A DNA stretch of 64,000 nucleotides from Desulfuromonas sp. KJ2020 (GCF_024197615.1 NZ_JAKUKE010000003.1:1265436-1329435), one strand, 5' to 3'. Shown: positions 1 to 10,117, numbered from the stretch's first letter. Program-made: numbers and translations. Notes: a model not told the origin generated them from the letters alone.

Positions 1-1535
1 TGACGCGCGATATGCAGCTTCTCTTCCTCTGTGTAGCCTTCAATCCGGATGACTTCCATGCGGTCCTGCAGGGGGCGCGGGATGGCGTGCAGGGTATTGG
101 CCGTGGCAATAAAGAGGACGGTGGAAAGATCGTAATCCACGTCAAGAAAATGATCGCCAAAGGTGTTGTTCTGCTCAGGGTCGAGCACCTCAAGGAGAGC
201 AGAAGAGGGGTCGCCTCTGAAATCGGCGCTCATCTTGTCAATTTCATCCAGGAGAAAGACAGGGTTTTTCACGCCCGCCTTGCGTAATCCCTGGATGATT
301 TTTCCGGGCATAGCGCCAATGTAGGTGCGGCGATGTCCGCGGATTTCGGCTTCGTCACGCAAGCCGCCAAGGGAGATGCGCACGAATTTTCGCCCCAGGG
401 CCTTTGCGACAGAACGCCCCAGGGACGTTTTGCCCACGCCCGGCGGCCCTACCAGACAAAGAATCGGCCCTTTGATCTTTTTGACCAGAGCCTGAACCGC
501 CAGATATTCAACGATTCTCTCCTTGACCTTGTCCAGCCCGTAATGATCGGCCTCGAGAATGCTCTCAGCAAAACCCAGATCCAGCCGATCCTTCGTCCCT
601 TTTTTCCAGGGCAAGGATACCAGCCACTCGATATAGTTGCGCACCACGGTGGCTTCGGCCGACATGGGGGACATCATTTTAAGTTTGCGCAATTCAGCCA
701 AAGCTTTGTCGGTGGCTTCCTTGGACATGCGCTTTTTATGAATCTTTTCTTCGAGTTCGCGGTTTTCCTGCTTGAACTCGTCTTTTTCTCCGAGCTCTTT
801 CTGAATGGCCCGCATCTGCTCGTTGAGATAATACTCCTTCTGACTCCGCTCCATCTGGCTTTTGACGCGGCTGCGGATCTTTTTCTCAATCTGCAGAATT
901 TCAACTTCGCGCTCCATGAGAGCGAGAAGGGCTTCCAAGCGCTGTCGGGCGTCAACGACCGAAAGGATATCCTGTTTGTCGACAATACGCACGTTGAGGT
1001 GTGCAATAACCGTATCGGCGAGACGTCCCGCCTCGGACAGTCCGGCGATGGAGGCCACCAATTCGGGTGGAACTTTCTTACTCAGATTGACATAGTTCTC
1101 GAAGGTGTCTTTAACGCTTCGCAGCAAAGCCTCAACTTCGGGAGAGTCGGCCTCCTGATCGGAGAGGATATCCGCCTCGACAAAAAAGCAGTCCTCCTGC
1201 TCCAAAAAACGCGTGATGTGTCCTCTTTGCTTGCCTTCGATGAGCACCTTGACCGTACCATCGGGAAGCTTGAGAAGCTGAACTACCTGGCCGAGAGTCC
1301 CCACGGCATAGATGTCTGCCTCTTCGGGTTCGTCGATCTTGGGGTCTTTCTGGGTCGCCAGAAAAACCATCTTGTCCTTCTCCATCGCGCCCTCAAGCGC
1401 ACGAATGGACCGGGCCCGGCCCACAAAGAGCGGCGTGACCATGTGAGGAAAGATGACGATATCCCGCAGAGGAAGCAGAGGATAAAGCTCGGAAGCTTCA
1501 TCTACGTTCCTGGGATGCTCCTTAAAATCAGTCAT
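1..1535 (-). CDS. lon: Lon ATP-dependent protease, 5' part (cut by window edge)
   Basis: Reading the minus strand from the ATG at 1535 gives the Lon N-terminal substrate-binding domain (starting [20 protein letters not shown]), a long charged coiled region, then the AAA+ module with Walker [12 protein letters not shown] and Walker [10 protein letters not shown]. About 511 codons are present. The C-terminal part with the Ser-Lys protease dyad lies outside the window. Lon is a cytoplasmic protease that degrades misfolded and regulatory proteins. It is the last gene of tig-clpP-clpX-lon, 33 bp after clpX, an arrangement common in proteobacteria. An ATG three codons upstream in another frame runs into a stop, so 1535 is the start. 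Long plus-strand open frames here are antisense shadows. Confidence 0.96.
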   Translation of the reverse strand, partial: MTDFKEHPRNVDEASELYPLLPLRDIVIFPHMVTPLFVGRARSIRALEGAMEKDKMVFLATQKDPKIDEPEEADIYAVGTLGQVVQLLKLPDGTVKVLIEGKQRGHITRFLEQEDCFFVEADILSDQEADSPEVEALLRSVKDTFENYVNLSKKVPPELVASIAGLSEAGRLADTVIAHLNVRIVDKQDILSVVDARQRLEALLALMEREVEILQIEKKIRSRVKSQMERSQKEYYLNEQMRAIQKELGEKDEFKQENRELEEKIHKKRMSKEATDKALAELRKLKMMSPMSAEATVVRNYIEWLVSLPWKKGTKDRLDLGFAESILEADHYGLDKVKERIVEYLAVQALVKKIKGPILCLVGPPGVGKTSLGRSVAKALGRKFVRISLGGLRDEAEIRGHRRTYIGAMPGKIIQGLRKAGVKNPVFLLDEIDKMSADFRGDPSSALLEVLDPEQNNTFGDHFLDVDYDLSTVLFIATANTLHAIPRPLQDRMEVIRIEGYTEEEKLHIAR

Positions 1536-1568
1536 AGTAGCTCATCGTGATTATAGTCCGAGCCCTTC

Positions 1569-2816
1569 TCAGGCGGATTCGGCACATTCATAAAGAATGA
1601 TCGGCTTGGCTTTATTCTGAATGACATCCTCATTGATAACCACTTCTTTAGCGCGGTCCTGGGCCGGGATATCATACATGACGTCGAGCATGGCGTTTTC
1701 CAGAATGGAACGCAACCCCCGGGCGCCTGTTTTGCGCTTGATCGCTTCACGGGCAACAGCCACCAGAGCCCCATCGGTAAATTTCAGATTAACCTTTTCC
1801 ATTTCAAAAAGTTTCTGATATTGCTTCACCAGGGCGTTTTTGGGCTCCTTGAGAATCTGAATCAGGGATTCTTCATCAAGCTCATTGAGGGTGGCCACCA
1901 CGGGCAGTCGACCAATAAACTCGGGAATGAGACCGAATTTCAGCAGGTCGCTAGGCTCAATCTGGGCCAGCAGCTCGCCCAGGTTTTCTTCTTTGCGGTT
2001 ACGCACCTGCGCGCCGAACCCCATCGTTTTGGCCCCTATCCGCTGGGCGACAATCGAGTCGAGACCGGAGAAAGCGCCGCCGCAGATAAAGAGGATATTA
2101 GTCGTATCCACCTTGAGAAATTCCTGCTGCGGATGCTTACGCCCCCCTTTGGGAGGCACGCTGGCCATGGTCCCTTCGATAATCTTGAGCAGGGCCTGCT
2201 GCACGCCTTCGCCAGAGACATCCCGCGTGATGGAGGGTGAATCGGACTTGCGTGCAATCTTGTCAATTTCGTCGATGTAGATGATACCCCGTTGCGCTTT
2301 TTCCAGGTCGTAGTCGGCAGCCTGCAGGAGGTTGAGAATAATGTTTTCCACATCCTCACCGACATAACCGGCTTCCGTGAGATTCGTCGCATCGGCGATG
2401 GCAAAGGGGACATTGAGAACCTTGGCGAGCGTCTGGGCCAGAAGGGTCTTGCCACTACCGGTAGGACCAAGAAGCAGAATATTGCTTTTCTGGACCTCAA
2501 CATCACCGGTCTTGCCGAAACATTCCACACGCTTATAGTGGTTGTAAACGGCCACAGCCAGGATTTTTTTGGCCCGCTCCTGGCCGATGACGTAGTCGTC
2601 CAGTATATCCTTGATCTCGCTGGGCCGGGGCAGTCGCTCGGCTCCGCTTGTCGATTCGTCCAGCTTGGCTTCTTCGGCAATGATGTCGCGGCACAACTCG
2701 ATGCATTCATCACAGATATATACCGCTGGCCCGGCAATGAGCTTCTTGACTTCATCCTGGGCCTTGCCGCAAAACGAACAGCTGAGCTGCCCATTTCCAC
2801 CATGTTCGTGAGTCAC
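1569..2816 (-). CDS. clpX: ClpX, ATPase subunit of the ClpXP protease
   Basis: Encodes 415 residues, the normal ClpX length. An N-terminal zinc-binding domain (CSFC near residue 14, then CDECIELC) is followed by AAA+ with Walker A GPTGSGKT, Walker [10 protein letters not shown] and an arginine-finger region. ClpX forms a hexameric ring that unfolds tagged substrates and feeds them into ClpP. It lies 23 bp after clpP and 33 bp before lon, so it is probably cotranscribed with both. Confidence 0.97.
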   Translation of the reverse strand: MTHEHGGNGQLSCSFCGKAQDEVKKLIAGPAVYICDECIELCRDIIAEEAKLDESTSGAERLPRPSEIKDILDDYVIGQERAKKILAVAVYNHYKRVECFGKTGDVEVQKSNILLLGPTGSGKTLLAQTLAKVLNVPFAIADATNLTEAGYVGEDVENIILNLLQAADYDLEKAQRGIIYIDEIDKIARKSDSPSITRDVSGEGVQQALLKIIEGTMASVPPKGGRKHPQQEFLKVDTTNILFICGGAFSGLDSIVAQRIGAKTMGFGAQVRNRKEENLGELLAQIEPSDLLKFGLIPEFIGRLPVVATLNELDEESLIQILKEPKNALVKQYQKLFEMEKVNLKFTDGALVAVAREAIKRKTGARGLRSILENAMLDVMYDIPAQDRAKEVVINEDVIQNKAKPIILYECAESA

Positions 2817-2839
2817 TAATAATCCTCCGCGCTAAAAAG

Positions 2840-3424
2840 TCAGGTTTTGCGTTTAACGATGTCGTCGATAATACCATACTCTTTAGCGGCTTCGCTACCC
2901 ATGAAGAAATCCCTCTCCGTGTCGGCGGTTACCCGCTCGATTTTCTGTCCCGCGTGCCGGGCCAGCAGTTCATTGAGAGTATCTTTCATGCGCAGAATTT
3001 CCTGGGCGTGAATGTGGATGTCCGTAGCTTGCCCCTGGAATCCGCCCAAAGGCTGATGAATCATGATACGGGCATGGGGTAGAGCATAACGCTTACCCTT
3101 TTCCCCGGCGGCAAGAAGCACCGCACCCATACTGGCAGCCTGACCGACACAGATGGTGGAAACAGGCGCCTTGACATACTGCATGGTATCATAGATGGCC
3201 ATGCCGGCCGTCACCACCCCACCCGGGGAGTTGATATAAAGAAAAATCTCTTTCTCCGGGTCCTCGGATTCAAGGAAGAGCAGTTGGGCGATGATCAGAT
3301 TAGCCATGTGGTCTTCAATCTGACCACCCAGAAAAATAATACGATCCTTCAGCAGACGGGAATAGATATCGTAGGCGCGTTCGCCCCGACCCGTCTGCTC
3401 AACTACCATGGGGATAAGGCTCAT
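2840..3424 (-). CDS. clpP: ClpP, proteolytic subunit of Clp protease
   Basis: Encodes 194 residues of a serine peptidase. The catalytic serine sits in [10 protein letters not shown] and the catalytic histidine in MIHQPLGG; the aspartate is near the conserved ERDFFM block. ClpP forms tetradecameric chambers that degrade substrates delivered by ClpX (and ClpA where present). It starts 5 bp after the tig stop codon and precedes clpX, the classical tig-clpP-clpX order. Confidence 0.97.
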   Translation of the reverse strand: MSLIPMVVEQTGRGERAYDIYSRLLKDRIIFLGGQIEDHMANLIIAQLLFLESEDPEKEIFLYINSPGGVVTAGMAIYDTMQYVKAPVSTICVGQAASMGAVLLAAGEKGKRYALPHARIMIHQPLGGFQGQATDIHIHAQEILRMKDTLNELLARHAGQKIERVTADTERDFFMGSEAAKEYGIIDDIVKRKT

Positions 3425-3429
3425 CCTGT

Positions 3430-4755
3430 TTACTCCTTGCCAGCTTCCTGATCCTGACCAGCCAGTTCGGCTTTGTCCACTTCGTTAACTGTCGACTTCT
3501 CAAGCAGGAACTCGACGGCCTTCTCTTCGGCGATCTGGGCCATCAATCCCTGACGAGCCTCGTCGGCGGCATAATATTTTTTGACGGCCTCAAGAGGGGC
3601 GTTGGACATGGCGGCAATTTGTTCGAGCTTACCATCAATCTCACCCTCTTCAACCTTCAAGTCCTCCTGGCGAGCGACGCCTTCGAGGATCAGGCTGCCT
3701 TGCACCTGCTTGACGGCAGTCTCACGGTACATGGCATTGAAAGAGGACTCGTTCATTCCCATCATTTCGAGGCTCATGCCCTGGGACTGAAGGCGGTTGG
3801 TGATATTTTTCAGCATGTACTGAAGCTGGGACTGCACCATGGCCTCGGGGACTTCAACGGAGTTACGCTCTATCAAGGCCGTCATCAAGCGCTCGCGAAG
3901 ATCACCATCAATGCGGTTGGTCTCCTGCGAAACGTGGGCCTCTTTCAGCTTGGACTTGAGCTCGTCCAGCGACTCCAGCCCAAAGCCTTTGGCGAATTCA
4001 TCGTCCAGCGCGGGCAACACTTTTTCTTTGATCTCCTTGACGGATACCTTGAACACAACAGGCTGACCAGCGAGTTCCTTATTGCCGTACTCCTCGGGGA
4101 AAGTGACGGAAATCTCTTTTTCCTCGTCGCGCTTCATCCCCTCGACCTGCTCTTCAAATCCGGGGATAAAAGTTCCCGACCCCAGCTCCAGCTCGTAATC
4201 CTCCCCTTTTCCACCGGCAAAGGGAACACCGTTAAGAAAGCCTTCAAAGTCAATGGTCACAAAATCGCCCGTGCGGGCTTTTTTACGGCTGGTCACCTCT
4301 TTTTCGGCCCGGCCGGCGCGCATCTCCTCAAGACGTTCTTCAATGACCTCATCACCAGCCTCCAGGCGCTCTTTCTGCAGGGTGAGGCCGGTGTAATCTT
4401 TGACTTCCACCTCCGGTTTCACCTCTACGTGGGCTTCATAGGTAAAAGGCTGCCCCTTTTCAATGGCGCTGCTGTCCACGATTTCAGGATCGGAGATGGC
4501 AGGAATACGATGCTCAACCAGCGCCTTGAAATAGGAGTCATTGATAAGGCGATTGAGAACCTGCTCCTCCATCTGGGGAGCGTAGGTCTTTTCAAGAATA
4601 GCTTGGGGCACCTTGCCGGCCCGAAAACCTTTAATCTTGGCGGATTTGGCGATTTTCTTATAAGCCTTCTCGATTTCCTCGTTAACTTTTTCCGCAGGAA
4701 CCTCAAAAGAGATCTTTTTCTTGACGCTGCTGATATCTTCTATTTTCGCATTCAT
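3430..4755 (-). CDS. tig: Trigger factor, ribosome-associated chaperone
   Basis: Encodes 441 residues. The N-terminal ribosome-binding domain contains the signature GFRAGKVP (GFRxGKxP). A FKBP-type peptidyl-prolyl isomerase domain follows ([29 protein letters not shown]), then a helical C-terminal substrate cradle. Trigger factor binds nascent chains at the ribosome exit tunnel. The ATG at 4755 has GAGG about 6 nt upstream. It is the first protein gene after tRNA-Leu and leads into clpP-clpX-lon. Confidence 0.97.
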   Translation of the reverse strand: MNAKIEDISSVKKKISFEVPAEKVNEEIEKAYKKIAKSAKIKGFRAGKVPQAILEKTYAPQMEEQVLNRLINDSYFKALVEHRIPAISDPEIVDSSAIEKGQPFTYEAHVEVKPEVEVKDYTGLTLQKERLEAGDEVIEERLEEMRAGRAEKEVTSRKKARTGDFVTIDFEGFLNGVPFAGGKGEDYELELGSGTFIPGFEEQVEGMKRDEEKEISVTFPEEYGNKELAGQPVVFKVSVKEIKEKVLPALDDEFAKGFGLESLDELKSKLKEAHVSQETNRIDGDLRERLMTALIERNSVEVPEAMVQSQLQYMLKNITNRLQSQGMSLEMMGMNESSFNAMYRETAVKQVQGSLILEGVARQEDLKVEEGEIDGKLEQIAAMSNAPLEAVKKYYAADEARQGLMAQIAEEKAVEFLLEKSTVNEVDKAELAGQDQEAGKE

Positions 4756-4855
4756 GTCTACCTCACCCGAAATGAATTTTGGCGACGAACACGGCTTGTC
4801 TCGTCCGTGTGCCGCAGGAACCAGTGAATATTACGTGTCGAAAGGGGATATAAGA

Positions 4856-4938
4856 TGGTGCGAGAGGGGGGAGTCGAACCCCCACGGTTGCCCGCTGGAT
4901 CCTAAGTCCAGTGCGTCTGCCAGTTCCGCCACTCTCGC
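4856..4938 (-). tRNA. tRNA-Leu (anticodon UAG)
   Basis: The minus strand folds as a type II tRNA. A 7-bp acceptor begins GCGAGAG, the anticodon stem CTGGA/TCCAG encloses loop CTTAGGA (anticodon TAG), there is an extended variable arm, and the T-loop is TTCGACT. The 3' CCA is encoded. It is the last of four minus-strand tRNAs before tig. Confidence 0.97.
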
Positions 4939-5165
4939 ATAAATCGTAAACAGAGGAGCCATCAATTCTTTAGGGATACGCCGGAAAAAACTGCGACAAA
5001 ACGAGCGCTGAAGCAGGCTTTTCGGTCGGTAATCCGCAGGACGGAGCGCGAAAAAACATCGTCCGCCCGGATAGCAAATGAAAAAGCCCGGCCTTTATTC
5101 CAGCCTACCTGCCAGAAGTAGAGCACTCGACAGGTTGAGCTTAAAGGCGGGCCAGAGATAATAAA

Positions 5166-5242
5166 TGGGGTGAGTGAAGGGGATCGAACCCTCGACAACT
5201 GGAGCCACAATCCAGTGCTCTACCAACTGAGCTACACCCACC
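5166..5242 (-). tRNA. tRNA-His (anticodon GUG)
   Basis: The anticodon stem CTGGA/TCCAG encloses loop TTGTGGC (anticodon GTG). The acceptor is GTGGGTG/CACTCAC with one G-T wobble. An extra 5' G (position -1, base 5242) faces C73, the identity element of bacterial tRNA-His. CCA is encoded. The roughly 230 bp to tRNA-Leu holds no gene I can support. Confidence 0.97.
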
Positions 5243-5320
5243 AGAAAACCTGCACATACTAGCCAAACGACGATCAGCTTGTCAACGGGAAACTTTCGTC
5301 TTTCCCGGCCAGATTCAAAT

Positions 5321-5397
5321 TGGCGCGCCAGGGAGGATTCGAACCCCCGGCCCACGGCTTAGAAGGCCGTTGCTCTATCCAACTGAGCTACTGGCGC
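5321..5397 (-). tRNA. tRNA-Arg (anticodon UCU)
   Basis: A cloverleaf is readable on the minus strand: acceptor GCGCCAG/CTGGCGC, anticodon stem ACGGC/GCCGT around loop CTTCTAA (anticodon TCT), T-loop TTCGAAT, encoded CCA. It lies 5 bp downstream of tRNA-Pro. Confidence 0.97.
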
Positions 5398-5402
5398 AAA
5401 AC

Positions 5403-5479
<77 letters not shown>

Positions 5480-5591
5480 ACAAGAGGCAGATTACTAACA
5501 CAAGTACCTCGCTACTTCAAGAGAAAAAATACAAAACCCTACGCCGTCCACGCCAAAAATCAGTCTCTAAGGAATTTATCCCTGCCGGTTC

Positions 5592-5620
5592 TTGATTTTC
5601 CCCAGGACACCCCCTATAGT
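5592..5620 (+). promoter_or_regulatory. Sigma-70-type promoter of the hyp operon
   Basis: TTGATT at 5592-5597 and TATAGT at 5615-5620 are separated by exactly 17 bp. They match the consensus at 4/6 and 5/6 positions, giving a predicted start near 5627, about 36 nt before the hypA ATG. Confidence 0.55.
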
Positions 5621-5662
5621 CGAGGACAGACCGTTTTTCATCCTTCCTGTCAGGGAGTGGCC

Positions 5663-6004
5663 ATGCATGAGCTTGGGATCACCCAAAGCATCGTCGACAT
5701 TGCCCAAGCCCATGCCCTCGAGCAGGGGGCGCAAAAGGTGCTGCAGGTCAGGGTAGCCATCGGCGCTCTTTCGGGGGTCATGCCCGACGCGGTGGAATTC
5801 TGCTTTGAGGCCTGCAGTAAAAACACCCTCCTCGAACATTCGCGACTGATCATTGACCATATCCCGGGCCAAGGGCGCTGTCTGCAATGCCGGGCGGATA
5901 TTCCCCTGGACATTCTGACCGTCAGCTGTCCACACTGCGGCAGTCTCACCCTCGAAACCCTGACCGGCAACGAGTTGAACATTCAGGAAATGGAGATCGA
6001 ATAA
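5663..6004 (+). CDS. hypA: HypA, nickel insertion protein for [NiFe]-hydrogenase
   Basis: Encodes 113 residues starting MHE; His2 is the nickel ligand of the family, so the ATG at 5663 is chosen over the GTG two codons upstream. A zinc domain is formed by CxxC at residues 73/76 and 89/92. GGGAG lies about 6 nt upstream of the ATG. HypA delivers Ni2+ to the hydrogenase large subunit together with HypB. It is the first gene of hypABCDE, 2 nt before hypB. Confidence 0.95.
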   Translation: MHELGITQSIVDIAQAHALEQGAQKVLQVRVAIGALSGVMPDAVEFCFEACSKNTLLEHSRLIIDHIPGQGRCLQCRADIPLDILTVSCPHCGSLTLETLTGNELNIQEMEIE

Positions 6005-6006
6005 TC

Positions 6007-6744
6007 ATGTGCATCGATTGTGGGTGCGGGTCTTCACCGCACAGCCATAGCCATGAACATCAGCATGAGACGGATTCTCGCACCATCCGCATCGGAGAGG
6101 ATCTTCTAGCCAAAAACAACCGCCTGGCCGATAGCAACCGTCAGAGATTGGCGCAACAGGGTGTTTTCACCCTGAATCTGGTCAGCTCACCCGGTTCGGG
6201 AAAAACGACCCTGTTGGAGCGCACCCTGCAGCAACTTAAAAGCGAGCTGCGTTTCGCAGTACTGGAGGGAGACCAGCAGACCTCCAACGACGCCGATCGC
6301 ATTGCCGCCACGGGAGTCCCTGTGCACCAGATCAATACCGGCACCGGCTGCCACCTTGACGCCCATATGGTCGGCCACGGACTGGACCACTTCCATCTTA
6401 ACCAGTTAGACATCCTGATGATCGAGAACGTGGGCAATCTGGTCTGCCCGGCCCCCTTCGATCTTGGGGAAGATCACAAGGTCGTCGTGCTATCGGTGAC
6501 CGAGGGTGAAGACAAGCCTCTCAAATATCCTCACATGTTCCGGGCCGCCACCCTGATGCTCATCAACAAAACAGATCTTCTCCCCTATCTCCCTTTCGAT
6601 CTGCAGCGCTGCCTGAGCTATGCCCGCCAGATCAATCCCGACATGCGCATCATCGAGCTTTCCTGCCTGACGGGTGAAGGCCTGGATGAGTGGTTCGCCT
6701 GGCTGACCCAGCAGGCCAACCAGAAAAGACTGAAAGCGACCTAA
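6007..6744 (+). CDS. hypB: HypB, GTPase for hydrogenase nickel insertion
   Basis: Encodes 245 residues. A Cys-rich N terminus (MCIDCGCG) is followed by a His-rich stretch (HSHSHEHQHE) that could store nickel. The G domain has P-loop SSPGSGKTTLLE, the EGDQ switch region, the metal site GTGCHLD and the guanine-specificity motif NKTD. HypB hydrolyses GTP during transfer of nickel from HypA to apo-hydrogenase. The frame remains open upstream inside hypA, but the ATG at 6007 gives the family N terminus. Confidence 0.95.
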   Translation: MCIDCGCGSSPHSHSHEHQHETDSRTIRIGEDLLAKNNRLADSNRQRLAQQGVFTLNLVSSPGSGKTTLLERTLQQLKSELRFAVLEGDQQTSNDADRIAATGVPVHQINTGTGCHLDAHMVGHGLDHFHLNQLDILMIENVGNLVCPAPFDLGEDHKVVVLSVTEGEDKPLKYPHMFRAATLMLINKTDLLPYLPFDLQRCLSYARQINPDMRIIELSCLTGEGLDEWFAWLTQQANQKRLKAT

Positions 6745-6759
6745 CCTGAGGAGAACACC

Positions 6760-6990
6760 ATGTGCCTTGGCGTGCCCATGCAGATCATCGCTATTGACGG
6801 AGATGTCGCCCGTTGCGAAGTTGATGGGGTACAGCGCGACGCCAGCCTGATGATGATCGAAGATGTCGCCATCGGTGATTTCGTCCTCATCCACGCCGGC
6901 TTTGCCATCGCCCGCCTCGACCCCGTCCAGGCCGAAGAAACCCTGGCGGCCTTTCGGGCCGTGCTCGACCAGGGAGAGGGCCCGCCCTGA
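6760..6990 (+). CDS. hypC: HypC, hydrogenase maturation chaperone
   Basis: Encodes 76 residues beginning MCLGVPM. The N-terminal Cys2 of this motif carries the Fe(CN)2CO intermediate with HypD and contacts the hydrogenase large subunit. GAGGAG lies a few bases upstream of the ATG. The stop codon overlaps the hypD start (TGATG), implying coupled translation. Confidence 0.95.
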   Translation: MCLGVPMQIIAIDGDVARCEVDGVQRDASLMMIEDVAIGDFVLIHAGFAIARLDPVQAEETLAAFRAVLDQGEGPP

Positions 6991-8078
6991 TGCCCGACGG
7001 CGACTACCAGAATCCCGAAATCGCCCGCGGCTATGCGGACCGGCTGCAAAAACGCCTGGCCACCTACCCGACCTCCATCACCCTGATGGAGGTCTGCGGT
7101 ACGCACACCATGTCCATCTATCAGCACGGCATCCGCGACCTTCTCCCCCCCGCCCTGCGCCTCGTCTCCGGCCCCGGCTGCCCCGTTTGCGTCACCCCCG
7201 TATCGACCCTCGATCACGCTATTGCCCTGGCGCAGCAAAAGGATATCCTCATTGCCACCTTCGGCGACATGGTCCGGGTGCCCGGCTCCGCCAGCAGTCT
7301 TCTGCGCGAGCAGGCCCTTGGCGCCCACATCCAGATTGTCTATTCGCCTCTTGACGCTCTGACCTTGGCACGCCGAAATCCACAGAAGCACATTGTCTTT
7401 CTCGGGATCGGCTTCGAGACCACCGCACCAACCGTCGCCGCCACGCTGATCAAGGCGCAAGACGAAAGGATGGACAATTTTTCCGTCCTCTGCGCCCACA
7501 AGACCATGCCTGCCGCCATGGCGGCCTTGACGGCCGAGGCTAATCTCACCGTCGATGGCTATTTGTGCCCCGCCCATGTCAGCACCATCATCGGCGCCGA
7601 AGCCTACCGGTTCCTTGCCGAGGAGCGCCGCATCCCCTGTGTCATTACCGGATTCGAACCCCTCGACATCCTCCAGGGCATCGATATGGCGCTGACGCAA
7701 ATCTTGGAAGACCGACCGCAAGTCGACATTCAGTACCAGCGCTTCGTCACACCGGCAGGCAATCGCCAGGCGCAAGCCTTGCTGGCCAGAGTCTTTGAGC
7801 CCTGCGATGCCGAATGGCGGGGTCTGGGGACCATCGCCAGCAGCGGGTTGCGTCTGAGAGAAGAGTTTGCTTCCTTTGACGCGGGAAAAATCTGGCCCGT
7901 GGCCATCCCCCCGTTGCAGGAAAGCCTCGATTGCCGCTGTGGCGACATCCTGAAGGGGCTCATACAGCCGGGCGACTGCCCCCTGTTCGCCCGCACCTGC
8001 ACCCCGGAAAATCCGGTCGGCGCCTGCATGGTCTCCAGTGAAGGAACCTGCGCCGCCGCCTACCGGTTCGGGATCTGA
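6990..8078 (+). CDS. hypD: HypD, scaffold for Fe(CN)2CO assembly
   Basis: Encodes 362 residues. The family blocks are present: EVCGTHTMSI, SGPGCPVCVTP, GFETTAPT and the C-terminal cysteines that bind a [4Fe-4S] cluster (CRCGDILKG, CPLFARTCTP). HypD with HypC assembles the CN and CO ligands on iron before transfer to the hydrogenase. The gene overlaps hypC by 1 nt. Confidence 0.96.
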   Translation: MPDGDYQNPEIARGYADRLQKRLATYPTSITLMEVCGTHTMSIYQHGIRDLLPPALRLVSGPGCPVCVTPVSTLDHAIALAQQKDILIATFGDMVRVPGSASSLLREQALGAHIQIVYSPLDALTLARRNPQKHIVFLGIGFETTAPTVAATLIKAQDERMDNFSVLCAHKTMPAAMAALTAEANLTVDGYLCPAHVSTIIGAEAYRFLAEERRIPCVITGFEPLDILQGIDMALTQILEDRPQVDIQYQRFVTPAGNRQAQALLARVFEPCDAEWRGLGTIASSGLRLREEFASFDAGKIWPVAIPPLQESLDCRCGDILKGLIQPGDCPLFARTCTPENPVGACMVSSEGTCAAAYRFGI

Positions 8079-8125
8079 TGGATAATCGACCGACCAAAGG
8101 ACCAGCATCGACCTCGGAGCCTTTC

Positions 8126-9145
8126 ATGCAGAACGACATCATCCTTCTCGGCCATGGTAGCGGCGGCAAGCTCAGCCATCAACTCCTTGACGACCTCATC
8201 ATCCCCACCCTCTCAGGCACGGCCTTAAAAGACCAGAACGACGCCGCAGTCCTGGCTATCCCCCAAGGCGATGGGCGGCTGGCCTTTACCACCGATTCCT
8301 ACGTGGTCGACCCCCTCTTCTTTCCAGGTGGCAACATCGGTGACCTGGCCATCAACGGCACGGTCAACGACCTGGCCATGAGCGGCGCCCGCCCCCTCGC
8401 CATCAGCGTCGGCCTTATTCTGGAAGAAGGCCTACCCCTCGCCGACCTGAAGCGCATCCTGCAATCCATGCGCAAAGCTGCGGAAATCGCCGAGATCGCC
8501 ATTGTGACGGGTGATACGAAAGTCGTACCCCGAGGGAAAGCGGATCGCCTTTTCATCAACACCGCCGGCATCGGCATTGTCGAGCACGGCCTGACTCTTG
8601 GCGGCAGCCTGGCCAGACCCGGCGATAAAATCCTCATCAATGGCCCTATCGGCGATCACGGCATGGCCATTCTCTCTAGCCGGGAAGGCCTTGAAATGGA
8701 GGCAGATATCTGCAGCGACTGCGCTCCCCTGCACGGCCTGGTCGCCGACATTCTCGCCGCCGGAGGAGAAGCTGTTCATGTGCTTCGCGACCCGACGCGA
8801 GGCGGTGTCGCCACCACGCTGAAGGAGATCGCTCTGCAATCGCAGGTCGAAATAACGCTCCATGAAAAACACCTGCCCTGCCGCCGGGAAGTTCTCGGCA
8901 TATGCCGACTGCTCGGACTGGATCCTCTTTACGTCGCCAACGAAGGCAAGGTACTTTGCGTGGTCGCCGCAGATAAAGCGGCCGCCGTTTTAGAGGCCAT
9001 GCAGAAACATCCCCTTGGCCAGCAGGCCTGCTCCATCGGCGAGGTTCACCACAGTATTTCAGGGCGCGTGACCTTGCGAACAGCCATCGGGGGACTGCGC
9101 TCCGTTGACATGCTGACCGGTGAACAGTTGCCCCGCATCTGTTGA
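8126..9145 (+). CDS. hypE: HypE, thiocarbamoyl dehydratase making hydrogenase CN ligands
   Basis: Encodes 339 residues from the ATG at 8126 (MQNDIILLGHGSGG), which has GGAG 6 nt upstream. An in-frame ATG at 8078, overlapping the hypD stop, would add 16 hydrophilic residues and cannot be excluded. The protein is a PurM/AIR-synthase fold and ends PRIC; the C-terminal cysteine is carbamoylated by HypF and dehydrated to thiocyanate. hypF, the partner carbamoyltransferase, is not in this operon or window. Confidence 0.94.
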   Translation: MQNDIILLGHGSGGKLSHQLLDDLIIPTLSGTALKDQNDAAVLAIPQGDGRLAFTTDSYVVDPLFFPGGNIGDLAINGTVNDLAMSGARPLAISVGLILEEGLPLADLKRILQSMRKAAEIAEIAIVTGDTKVVPRGKADRLFINTAGIGIVEHGLTLGGSLARPGDKILINGPIGDHGMAILSSREGLEMEADICSDCAPLHGLVADILAAGGEAVHVLRDPTRGGVATTLKEIALQSQVEITLHEKHLPCRREVLGICRLLGLDPLYVANEGKVLCVVAADKAAAVLEAMQKHPLGQQACSIGEVHHSISGRVTLRTAIGGLRSVDMLTGEQLPRIC

Positions 9146-9308
9146 TAGCGCAGATGTCGAAGGCATTTTTCAGGTTCAGCGTTTTGGATACCGAAAAGAG
9201 AGGAGAGGGGTAGGAAAAGGGGGAAGGGCCATATGTTTATTATTCTATGTTAATTTTTAAGTTTATCGACTAAAACGTGACAGTCACATGTTGCCCTGAT
9301 TTTTCAGC

Positions 9309-9452
9309 TCAAACCTGCTTGATCCACTCGATGGATTGCTTGAGATAGTCAGCAGATTTTTTCAGGTTTTGGTTCTCCGTTTTTTTAAGAATGTCATAAG
9401 CCTCTTTGAGCAGGTCGAGGGCTTTTTTAACATCAGATTGTGGCATATTCAT
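9309..9452 (-). CDS. Small hypothetical protein, 47 residues
   Basis: A short frame beginning MNMPQSDVKK and ending IEWIKQV. It is lysine-rich and predicted mostly helical (KALDLLKEAYDILKK...LKKSADYLKQS), with no cysteines, signal peptide or membrane segment. GTGGAGAA stands just before the ATG. It begins 13 nt after the stop of the zinc-ribbon gene upstream, so the two are probably cotranscribed. I recognise no family. Coding is supported by the ribosome-binding site and close spacing. The 163 bp to hypE hold a small palindrome GTGACAGTCAC at 9277-9287 and nothing else clear. Confidence 0.6.
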   Translation of the reverse strand: MNMPQSDVKKALDLLKEAYDILKKTENQNLKKSADYLKQSIEWIKQV

Positions 9453-9465
9453 TTCTCCACCACGC

Positions 9466-9741
9466 CTACCCGGAGGTATCGTTCCACTCGTGATCGCAGC
9501 TTAGACATCTCCGCTTTCCCTCTGTGGTCTCTTCCCAGTAAAGACACTCACACTGGGGACACAGAACAATGGGTTCGTCGGGATTTTCCGCAAACTCAAA
9601 GGAAAGACCCAACTTGTCCACCCCTTCAATGAGTTCACGACACAGACCCCCGGGGCAGTGCAACTCATGAAACAAAATCTTGCGTGCCTCGGCCATCAGG
9701 TGTATGGCCCGTGAATGTTCTTCCTGAGCAAAACCGCCCAT
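9466..9741 (-). CDS. Hypothetical zinc-ribbon protein, 91 residues
   Basis: The first ATG (9747) directly abuts GGAGG, while the ATG at 9741 (MGGFAQEEH) has the ideal 6-nt spacing, so 9741 is preferred. The N-terminal half is helical and contains HELHCPGGLC. The C-terminal half is a zinc ribbon with CPQC and CLSC about 13 residues apart. The cytoplasmic protein resembles small redox or metal-binding adaptors, but I cannot name the family. It is followed at 13 nt by the 47-residue gene on the same strand. Neighbouring hyp and cytochrome genes are suggestive context only. Confidence 0.75.
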   Translation of the reverse strand: MGGFAQEEHSRAIHLMAEARKILFHELHCPGGLCRELIEGVDKLGLSFEFAENPDEPIVLCPQCECLYWEETTEGKRRCLSCDHEWNDTSG

Positions 9742-10086
9742 AGCCATCCTCCGTCAAAAGGTTGAACCAAGACAGATACATGCAAAAAACCAATCTATTC
9801 ACTCAACAAAGACTTTAGCATATTCAATGCCAAAACCTTAACTACTTCTTATCCGTTTTTTTTATTTCTATAAATCAAGGATTTAGAGGTATTTTAAATG
9901 AAATTTATTTCATAGTCAAGCTACACACCAAATTTTGACTAGGGTAAATCACCTACCTGAATTACGGGTTTTCCCCACACTGGTTTTATCCCAAAAAAGG
10001 TTCAGCCAGGTCAACGAGCCCTTTTAGCCCTCATCATACCAGAAGCCTCCTTCCCCCCAAAAAACGCGCACCCCATTTTAAAAGGC

Positions 10087-10117
10087 TGCAGGCCGAACCT
10101 GAAAGGTTCGGCCTGCA
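10087..10117 (-). terminator. Strong terminator hairpin after the OmcS-like gene
   Basis: A perfect 14-bp inverted repeat (TGCAGGCCGAACCT and its complement) with a 3-nt loop lies 32 bp after the cytochrome stop codon and is followed on the minus strand by CCTTTTAAAA. The rest of the 9742-10148 gap is AT-rich with no convincing gene. Confidence 0.85.

Noticed and set aside
333-1550. 405-codon plus-strand open frame
   Set aside because: Antisense to lon, whose minus-strand translation gives clear Lon domains.
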